12,157 nucleotides of DNA. It comes from an uncultured bacterium (GTDB taxonomy: Bacteria > Cyanobacteriota > Vampirovibrionia > Gastranaerophilales > Gastranaerophilaceae). The stretch covers positions 1 through 12,157 of the forward strand of contig USEW01000042.1 of assembly GCA_900553845.1 (NCBI GenBank), read 5' to 3'. Shown in pieces: positions 6,479 to 12,157 of the stretch. The position numbers and the translations under genes were made by a program. The notes beneath the pieces were generated by a model. That model was not told where the DNA came from. It did no database searches and was given only the letters and a program-made list of their open reading frames with translations. Positions within the stretch are counted from its first letter, which is position 1. Every line of letters starts with the position of its first letter.

Positions 6479-7720
6479 CTATTTTCTCAAATCACTTGCA
6501 AGTTTGTGGGCATAAAGTCCTTCAATATCAGCCATTATTGAAGCGGTTTTTGCAAGATGCCTTGCGTTTAAACGGCTTGACATTTGATAGGTCTGAATTT
6601 TAACGTAATCAAAAACAGATAAACCGCCGCTATATTTTGCTACACCATTTGTTGGCAAAGTGTGGTTTGTGCCTGATGTATAATCGCCGAAAACCTCTGC
6701 TGAATAGTTGCCAATAAATAAAGAACCATAGTTTCTAAATAAACATGATTTTTCATTAGCTTTATCAACACATAATTCCAAATGTTCGGGCGCTTTTTTA
6801 TTTGCTACATCAATTGCCTCATAAAAATCGTGGCAGATGACGCATATTGATTTGTTATAAGATTTTTGTGCTATTTCTTTAGTTGGTAATATTTTAAGCA
6901 TATCATTTGCAATTTTATTAACTTCTTTTGCTATTTTTGTATCAAAAGTTACAAGAATTGCGCGTGCATCTAAATCGTGTTCACATTGAGACAACATATC
7001 AGCTGCTATAAACTCTAAATTTGCTGTTTCATCGGCAATAATCATAACCTCAGATGGTCCTGCTAAAAAATCAATCCCGCAAACACCATAAACTTCTTTT
7101 TTTGCAGCTGTCACATATTTATTCCCGGGTCCTACAATTTTGTTAACTTTTTTTATAGTCTCTGTTCCATAAGCAGCTGCTGCAATAGCTTGAACACCGC
7201 CTATTTTATATATTTTATTAGCTCCTGATAAATGTGATGCAACAATTGTTTCAGGTTTTATTTTTGGTGAAAACGCATAAATACGTTCAACTTTTGCAAC
7301 TTTAGCCGGGATTATTGTCATTATTGCGCTTGAAGGAAGGGGGTAATTACCGCCAGGTATATAGCATCCAACAGATTCAAGCGGAATAATCCGGTGGCCA
7401 AGCTTGCAGCCATATATTTTTGTATCAAGTTTTTTTAAGCTGTTTAGTTGTCTTTTTGCAAACGTCCTTACATTTTTTATAGACTTTTTCATTGCCTTTA
7501 TTTTTTCAAAACTTACAATGGCAAAGGCTTCTTCAATTTCTTTTTCAGAAACTTCAAAACTATCAAAACTGCACTTATCAAAAAGTTGACAGTATTTATT
7601 AATAGCACTGTCGCCATTTTTTTTAACGTCATTTATAATATTTTTTACATTATCTTCAACATTATAATCAAATGTTTCAAAAAAAGAGTCATTTAGTTCG
7701 CTATAGTTTATAATATCCAT
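6479..7720 (-). CDS. hisD: Histidinol dehydrogenase HisD
   Basis: A zinc enzyme that oxidises L-histidinol to L-histidine in two NAD-dependent steps, the last reactions of histidine synthesis. It has 413 residues, slightly shorter than E. coli HisD (434) because of the N-terminus. All key residues sit at a constant offset of 14 from the E. coli enzyme as I recall its numbering: zinc ligands Gln245, His248, Asp346 and His405, and catalytic Glu312-His313 (APEHLEL) and His353. Other blocks are VGCYIPGGNYPLPSSA (117-132), GPGNKYV and FLAGPSEV. The GGNYPL stretch differs from the commoner GGRAxYPS version, so a specialised HisD-like dehydrogenase is a small possibility. The ATG at 7720 has no strong Shine-Dalgarno sequence and lies 18 bp after the synthase stop, suggesting co-transcription and perhaps translational coupling. 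No other his gene is in the window. The stop is TAG. Confidence 0.92.
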   Translation of the reverse strand: MDIINYSELNDSFFETFDYNVEDNVKNIINDVKKNGDSAINKYCQLFDKCSFDSFEVSEKEIEEAFAIVSFEKIKAMKKSIKNVRTFAKRQLNSLKKLDTKIYGCKLGHRIIPLESVGCYIPGGNYPLPSSAIMTIIPAKVAKVERIYAFSPKIKPETIVASHLSGANKIYKIGGVQAIAAAAYGTETIKKVNKIVGPGNKYVTAAKKEVYGVCGIDFLAGPSEVMIIADETANLEFIAADMLSQCEHDLDARAILVTFDTKIAKEVNKIANDMLKILPTKEIAQKSYNKSICVICHDFYEAIDVANKKAPEHLELCVDKANEKSCLFRNYGSLFIGNYSAEVFGDYTSGTNHTLPTNGVAKYSGGLSVFDYVKIQTYQMSSRLNARHLAKTASIMADIEGLYAHKLASDLRK

Positions 7721-7738
7721 AATAACAATTTATTTTTT

Positions 7739-9046
7739 CTATACAACCGAAATATTTAACCGTGTTTCATTATCTATACGTTGTTTTAAAGCACCTGTTG
7801 GAAGATAATAAGGTGTAACGGTCAAAATTTTTGCAGCAATATCTGGATAATAATATATAAATTTTAACTCGCTATCTGTTAATGGTCTTTGAGTGTGAAC
7901 GTTTGCATAACGACAAAGTTCAAGAATATTGCGTGCTTCATCTTCATCATGAAACTCAAGTTCAAGGTTTTCATATACATTTCGGAATCCTTTAATACCG
8001 CCATATTCGCCAACTGTAATCATACGACCTGTTTCAATAATTTCAGGTTCGCCGCGACCTAACTCTTCAAAATCATATAATTCATAGTTACGACGATCTT
8101 TTAATGCACCATCAGCATGTATGCCTGATTCATGAGCAAACGCATTATCGCCAACTGCCACTTGGTTTATTGGAAGGTCTAAATGAAAGGCATAAGCTGT
8201 ATACTTTGCAAGCTTCCAGGCTTTTGACAAGTCAATTTGAGGGTCTATTTTATATTTGTCCTTGAAGCCTGATGACTTCATAACTGAAAGTAAACAAGAT
8301 ACTAAATCAGCATTACCGGCACGTTCTCCCATACCATTTATTGCCGTATTTATATAAGCATCAACACCTGCATCAATCGCTGCTTTTGCACCCATAACAG
8401 AACATCCAACAGCCATACCCAAATCATTATGGAAGTGAAGTTCAATATCCATTTTTGTTTCTTTTGCAATGGTATAAATCCTGTCATAAGCAGTAAAAGG
8501 ATCATCAAAACCTAAAGTGTCACAATAACGGAATCTTTTTGCGCCTGCTGCTTTACATTCGTTTGCATATTTTATTAAATAATTTAAATCACTGCGGGAT
8601 GCATCTTCAGCATTTACCCCAATCATTTTGGCATTACATCTTTTTGCCTCTTTTACCGCATCAACTGTCATTTTTAAAATATCATCAAGTGTTTTTTTCC
8701 CTTGATACTTTCCATTTGTCATTTGTTCTGATGTGGATTGAGACAAATTGCAATATTGAAGACGCGGAACATTTTCAAATGAATGATTGACATCAGCGCT
8801 CAATGCTCTCATCCAGCCTGATAATTTTGTTTTTGTAATTACATTGCGATAAACAAGGTCCATATTAGCGTTTAGATAATTTATTTCATGCTCAGTTGTT
8901 GGAAATCCAAATTCAGATTGTGTTATCCCCATATCATTTAACATTAAATTTATTATGGTTTTTTGCAGTTTTGCTAAACCCAAACGTGATGTTTGCACAC
9001 CATCTCGATTAGTAACATCAATAAAATAAATTATGTTTTCGCCCAT
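7739..9046 (-). CDS. Homocitrate/isopropylmalate synthase family protein, candidate Re-citrate synthase
   Basis: A DRE-TIM metallolyase family enzyme that condenses acetyl-CoA with a 2-oxo acid. It has 435 residues: a TIM barrel plus a short C-terminal part, without the leucine-binding regulatory domain of LeuA. Motifs: DVTNRDGVQTSR (10-21; RDGVQ where LeuA and NifV have RDGEQ), SEFGFPTTEHE (44-54), HFHND with metal ligands His204 and His206, NGMGERAGNADL (237-248), and subdomain motif HESGIHADG (305-313). The family is certain; the substrate is not. The DVTNRDGVQTSR and SEFGFPTT wording resembles, as I recall it, the Clostridium kluyveri type Re-citrate synthase group, which makes citrate from oxaloacetate in anaerobes lacking the usual Si-type enzyme. 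Homocitrate synthase is the alternative; no nif or lysine genes are nearby. The start ATG has GAGG 11 bases upstream. It leads an operon with hisD. Confidence 0.82.
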   Translation of the reverse strand: MGENIIYFIDVTNRDGVQTSRLGLAKLQKTIINLMLNDMGITQSEFGFPTTEHEINYLNANMDLVYRNVITKTKLSGWMRALSADVNHSFENVPRLQYCNLSQSTSEQMTNGKYQGKKTLDDILKMTVDAVKEAKRCNAKMIGVNAEDASRSDLNYLIKYANECKAAGAKRFRYCDTLGFDDPFTAYDRIYTIAKETKMDIELHFHNDLGMAVGCSVMGAKAAIDAGVDAYINTAINGMGERAGNADLVSCLLSVMKSSGFKDKYKIDPQIDLSKAWKLAKYTAYAFHLDLPINQVAVGDNAFAHESGIHADGALKDRRNYELYDFEELGRGEPEIIETGRMITVGEYGGIKGFRNVYENLELEFHDEDEARNILELCRYANVHTQRPLTDSELKFIYYYPDIAAKILTVTPYYLPTGALKQRIDNETRLNISVV

Positions 9047-9073
9047 ATTGTGTTAAACCTCACAAATTTCTAC

Positions 9074-9103
9074 TTGACTCATTATACTACATTATTTTAT
9101 TAT
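9074..9103 (+). promoter_or_regulatory. Candidate promoter for the SIS-domain gene
   Basis: TTGACT (9074-9079) is followed by an 18-base spacer and TATTAT (9098-9103). The predicted start near 9110 leaves a leader of about 46 bases before the ATG at 9156. It overlaps the opposite promoter almost completely. Confidence 0.5.
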
Positions 9104-9109
9104 TGATAA
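9081..9109 (-). promoter_or_regulatory. Candidate promoter for the synthase-hisD operon
   Basis: On the minus strand TTATCA (9109-9104) is followed by a 17-base spacer and a perfect TATAAT (9086-9081). The start point would be near 9074, leaving a 5' UTR of about 28 bases. It overlaps the divergent plus-strand promoter candidate. Confidence 0.5.
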
Positions 9110-9155
9110 TATTCTTTTATGTTTTTATTAATTTATGTAAAGTATTGAGGATTTT

Positions 9156-10223
9156 ATGAGCCGTTTTTTTATGGAAAAAGAAATATTTGAAACGGGCTTT
9201 GTTTTTGAAAAAATAGTCTCAAAATATATTGTTAATAACAATATTGACTTCGGGTTTGAAATTGAGAATAGTAAAAATATTAATAAACTTATATTTATTG
9301 CATCTGGGTCTTCTTTTAATGGATGCCAAATTGCAGGGAAATATTTAAAAGACAGTTTCAATCTTGATTATGAATGTTATTATTCAAGTGAATTTATATT
9401 ATCAAAACCTAAAATATTTAAAGACAATGATATTTTATATATTTTTGCTTCACAATCCGGCGAAACAGCAGATACATTTAATGCCTTAAGTTATGTTAAA
9501 AAGTTTACCGATAAAATTTTTGCTTTTGTAAACAACGATAATTCTTCAATTTATAATATGGCAAAATATAAATTAAATACACTTGCAGGGATTGAAAAAA
9601 GCATAGCTTCAACAAAAGCGTTTTGTGCACAAATTTTTTGTCTTATGCTTTTTGGTTATAAATTAAAAAATGAATTTAATGAGGATTTGCTTAAAATTCC
9701 AAATGCAATAAAGATGTTTCTAAAGGATTATAAAGAGAAAAAAAATAATATAAAATCTGAAATACAAAAATTGTCTTCAATTTTAAAAAATGCGTCTTCT
9801 GTTGTGTTTTTGGGCTCTCAAAATGATATAAATATAGCAAATGAAGCAGCATTAAAGTTATCCGAAACAAGTTATATATGTTCAAATGCTTTTACTTATG
9901 GTGAATTTTTGCATGGACACCTTGCTGTTTTAAATAAAAATGTTCCTATTTTGGCTATGACTTCTCAATATTTTAAAGATTTTGAATTTAAATGTTTGGA
10001 TAAAATTAAAAAACAATATCCAAATGTTCAAATAATACAAATGACAACTTACGGTTATTTTTATAATAGTGCTTCTTATAAATTTGTATATAATAATTTT
10101 GATTTAAAAATTTGTGAAATTTTTATAAAGTTAATAATTATACAATTATTTGCATTTAAAATTTCATTTGATTTAAAACATAATGTTGATAATCCAAACG
10201 GCTTGTCAAAAATTGTACGTTAA
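9156..10223 (+). CDS. SIS-domain sugar-phosphate isomerase/deaminase (GlmS isomerase half only)
   Basis: 355 residues covering two SIS domains, homologous to the C-terminal half of glucosamine-6-phosphate synthase but without the N-terminal glutaminase. Matching blocks: FMEKEIFE (GlmS xxMxKEIxE), ASGSSFNGCQIAGKY, SSEF, ASQSGETADT (98-107, phosphate binding), IASTKAF (150-156), EAALKLSETSY, YGEFLHGHLAVL and NPNGLSKIV at the end. Lys234, Glu237, His253 and Lys352 all sit 251 residues below E. coli GlmS Lys485, Glu488, His504 and Lys603 as I recall them, so the isomerase machinery appears intact. With no glutaminase to deliver ammonia, it may act as a glucosamine-6-phosphate deaminase (GlmD-like), a deglycase (FrlB-like), or an ammonia-using synthase. 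The C-terminus is very AT-rich and hydrophobic. The start ATG has TTGAGG with a five-base spacer. It is transcribed divergently from the synthase-hisD pair and is followed by a separate promoter. Confidence 0.85.
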   Translation: MSRFFMEKEIFETGFVFEKIVSKYIVNNNIDFGFEIENSKNINKLIFIASGSSFNGCQIAGKYLKDSFNLDYECYYSSEFILSKPKIFKDNDILYIFASQSGETADTFNALSYVKKFTDKIFAFVNNDNSSIYNMAKYKLNTLAGIEKSIASTKAFCAQIFCLMLFGYKLKNEFNEDLLKIPNAIKMFLKDYKEKKNNIKSEIQKLSSILKNASSVVFLGSQNDINIANEAALKLSETSYICSNAFTYGEFLHGHLAVLNKNVPILAMTSQYFKDFEFKCLDKIKKQYPNVQIIQMTTYGYFYNSASYKFVYNNFDLKICEIFIKLIIIQLFAFKISFDLKHNVDNPNGLSKIVR

Positions 10224-10227
10224 GATT

Positions 10228-10256
10228 TTGACACTTAATATAAACGCTGCTATTAT
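10228..10256 (+). promoter_or_regulatory. Sigma70-type promoter for the membrane protein gene
   Basis: A perfect TTGACA (10228-10233), a 17-base spacer and TATTAT (10251-10256) stand 5 bases after the SIS gene stop. The start near 10263 leaves a leader of about 37 bases before the ATG at 10300. This is the best promoter match I found in the window. Confidence 0.65.
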
Positions 10257-10283
10257 ATATGAATTAGTAATATAATATTAGTT

Positions 10284-10287
10284 GGAG
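10284..10287 (+). promoter_or_regulatory. Ribosome binding site favouring the ATG at 10300
   Basis: GGAG lies 12 bases before the ATG at 10300. The in-frame TTG at 10282 overlaps this site and has no Shine-Dalgarno sequence of its own, so the ATG is preferred, although the spacing is long. Confidence 0.55.
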
Positions 10288-10299
10288 TTATTTATTAAT

Positions 10300-11916
10300 A
10301 TGGATAAAATATGTAAAAATATAAAACCTGTATTGTTTTATATAACAATGTTTGCGTTCTTATTTGCAATGAGTTGCTTTTTTAATATGGTTGATCCTGA
10401 CTATTGGGCAAGATTACTTCAGGGCAAAGCTTTTTTTGAATTGGGACATATTTTAAAACAAGATCCTTTTTCATATATGGTATCACCCTTCTGGTATGAT
10501 CATGAATGGGGGTCAAGTCCTATTTTTTATTTTATTCAAAGTCATTTTGACTGGTTAGGAATAATATTTTTAAAAACTATTTTATTATTTTTAATATTAT
10601 TTTTTATAATACAATCAATAAAACTTCAAAATATAAAATACACAAAAACACCATATAATATAATAATATTTTTCTTTATTCTTCATAGTATGTATACGTT
10701 AATAACATCAGGAATAAGGTGTCATTTTTTTACATTTATGTTTTTTGCAATGTATATATACATGCTTGAATTAGTCCGACATAAAAATAAAAATAAACTT
10801 CTTTTTTTGTTTCCTCCAATAATGCTAATATGGAACAACCTTCATGGCGGATGTGTAGCCGGATTGGGAGTTATTTTAATATACGCTGTTGGTGAATTTT
10901 TAAACAAAAAACCTTTTGCAAAATATATTTATACATTTATTGCATCATCATTAATGCTCTTTATTAATCCGTATGGTATTGAATATGTAAAATTTTTGAT
11001 TACAGCAACAACAATGAAACGCCCATTGATTCTTGAATGGCAAAATCCATTTTTTGAAAGAAAAGTTAATGAACTTTTAAAATTTAAAATAAATTACATT
11101 ATCGGGTTTTCATTGCTATTGGTATCATTTATAAGAACAAAAATTATAAATAAACAAAATATTGATTATACAAAATATTTAATACTTATTGTGACAGCAT
11201 ATTTAAGCTTTAAATATATAAAACACTCTCCATTTTTTGTAATAACTATGTCAATATTTTTATATGATGAATTCTATTTTGTTTTTAACACATTAATATA
11301 CAAGTTGAGAAATTTACTTCATTTAAATAACAAAACTTTTGTTAATGTATTCATTTTACTAAAAGAGACATTAATGTATGGTTTTGTAATTATTGCATCT
11401 TTTATTTTGATTTTCGTTTCGCCATATAAGCCCGCTATAGTTGGTTCATTTTATCCATATAAAATAGTTGAATTCTTAAAAATAAACAATTTAACAGGAA
11501 CTGTGTTAAACGAGTTTGGTCTTGGTAGTTATTTATGCTATAAACTATATCCATACAATTTGATATATATGGATGGTCGTTATGAAACAGCATATTCTGA
11601 TAATACTTTTCAGGTGCTTGAACATTTTTATTTGGGGACTGAACATTGGGAAGAGGTTTTAAAAACAGAACCTGCTTTTATTATTGTTAATGAAAAATCT
11701 AAAGTATATGAAAAATTAAAAAATGATAAGAAAAAGCGCTATGTTCCAATATATAAAGATAGGTATTATTTATTATTTACAAAAACAAAGTATAAAAAAA
11801 ATAATTATAAACAACCAACAGATGATTTACAATATTATAATGATCATATATTTGATATCCGGTTTAAATTTACAGATAAAATATATCGTGATGGCAAATT
11901 AATTGAATTTAAGTAA
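10300..11916 (+). CDS. Polytopic membrane protein, GT-C glycosyltransferase-like
   Basis: 538 residues with about 11 predicted membrane helices: roughly 11-29, 85-107, 120-138, 142-158, 167-178, 186-201, 209-223, 264-278, 292-306, 311-329 and 359-374. A soluble tail of about 160 residues follows. The first external loop reads DPDYW (32-36), QGKAFFELG, DPFSY (55-59) and DHEW (67-70). This layout is typical of GT-C superfamily membrane glycosyltransferases, whose first loop carries the catalytic acid. NNLHGG (179-184) and the tail's NEFGLGSYL and MDGR (424-427) are also common in uncharacterised members. GT-C enzymes use lipid-phosphate-linked sugars on the outer face of the inner membrane. The donor and acceptor here are unknown, and assignment below superfamily is not possible by eye. 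The gene has its own promoter. The downstream methyltransferase begins 24 bp after the stop, suggesting an operon, perhaps for envelope glycans. Confidence 0.75.
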   Translation: MDKICKNIKPVLFYITMFAFLFAMSCFFNMVDPDYWARLLQGKAFFELGHILKQDPFSYMVSPFWYDHEWGSSPIFYFIQSHFDWLGIIFLKTILLFLILFFIIQSIKLQNIKYTKTPYNIIIFFFILHSMYTLITSGIRCHFFTFMFFAMYIYMLELVRHKNKNKLLFLFPPIMLIWNNLHGGCVAGLGVILIYAVGEFLNKKPFAKYIYTFIASSLMLFINPYGIEYVKFLITATTMKRPLILEWQNPFFERKVNELLKFKINYIIGFSLLLVSFIRTKIINKQNIDYTKYLILIVTAYLSFKYIKHSPFFVITMSIFLYDEFYFVFNTLIYKLRNLLHLNNKTFVNVFILLKETLMYGFVIIASFILIFVSPYKPAIVGSFYPYKIVEFLKINNLTGTVLNEFGLGSYLCYKLYPYNLIYMDGRYETAYSDNTFQVLEHFYLGTEHWEEVLKTEPAFIIVNEKSKVYEKLKNDKKKRYVPIYKDRYYLLFTKTKYKKNNYKQPTDDLQYYNDHIFDIRFKFTDKIYRDGKLIEFK

Positions 11917-11940
11917 AAAGAAAGCGATAATATTATAAAT

Positions 11941-12157
11941 ATGAATAATATACAAAATAAAACAATGGAAAATGAAAATACATCATATAATGGTAAAGAT
12001 GCTTTGGAAATTATGGCTGAAGCATTAAATTATAATCGTTTTTTATTTGGATTAATAAAAAACGTTTTAAATAACAAAATAGAAAATAAAGTATTGGATT
12101 TTGGGGCAGGTTCAGGTACTTTTGCAAGGATGGCTAAAGATTATTGTATTACCCCCC
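11941..12157 (+). CDS. Class I SAM-dependent methyltransferase (3' partial)
   Basis: Only the first 72 codons are present; the gene runs off the right edge. After a polar, Asn-rich N-terminus of about 20 residues comes a helix (ALEIMAEALNYNRFLFGLI). Then comes KVLDFGAGSGTFARMA, the classic motif I of Rossmann-fold methyltransferases with the GxGxG-like AdoMet-binding loop. The substrate cannot be told from this fragment. The ATG at 11941 lacks a clear Shine-Dalgarno sequence (only AAAAGAAAG about 18 bases upstream); the ATG at 11965 is no better. It follows the GT-C-like gene closely and is probably co-transcribed, so modification of a glycan or lipid carrier is possible, but that is inference from position only. 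Confidence 0.75.
   Translation, partial: MNNIQNKTMENENTSYNGKDALEIMAEALNYNRFLFGLIKNVLNNKIENKVLDFGAGSGTFARMAKDYCITP

Noticed and set aside
9128..9361. Minus-strand 77-residue frame opposite the SIS gene start
   Set aside because: It is a shadow of the well-supported SIS-domain gene, with no ribosome binding site and no recognisable protein features.

Overview
The window is very AT-rich, uses TGA as well as TAG and TAA as stop, and comes from a bacterial chromosome. Two consecutive lipid A genes (lpxI, lpxB) show that the organism is a diderm making Raetz-pathway lipid A. A probable Re-citrate/homocitrate-type synthase and a short fold-type-I arginine/lysine-type decarboxylase would suit a low-GC anaerobe. 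My best guess is a gut Melainabacteria/Gastranaerophilales (Vampirovibrionia)-like genome, but this rests on overall character and not on a marker gene. I see no rRNA, tRNA, IS element or CRISPR array. No intergenic stretch exceeds about 120 bases.

Layout: (1) Bases 1-1446 (+) hold the 3' part of a gene running in from the left edge. It joins a phage Mu gpF-type CxxC...HPNCKC motif to a serine lipase domain. (2) lpxI (3423-2608) and lpxB (2573-1425) form a minus-strand pair; the lpxB 3' end overlaps the lipase gene by 22 bp. (3) Two plus-strand orphans follow: a 123-aa Cys-rich zinc-ribbon-like protein and a 274-aa lysine-rich protein. (4) A PLP decarboxylase (4914-6362, +) comes next. (5) A minus-strand pair holds a citrate/homocitrate/isopropylmalate synthase-family enzyme (9046-7739) and hisD (7720-6479). 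(6) A divergent plus-strand gene (9156-10223) encodes only the isomerase half of GlmS. (7) Last are a polytopic GT-C-like membrane protein (10300-11916) and the start of a SAM methyltransferase cut by the right edge.

Working together: LpxI makes lipid X from UDP-2,3-diacylglucosamine, and LpxB condenses lipid X with a second molecule of the same precursor. The SIS sugar-phosphate enzyme, membrane protein and methyltransferase may serve envelope glycan metabolism, though only position suggests this. Several starts are TTG with a clear Shine-Dalgarno sequence, so ATG-only prediction would misplace them. The least ordinary object is the MuF-motif/lipase fusion at the left edge, which has the layout of a phage-borne or secreted polymorphic toxin.
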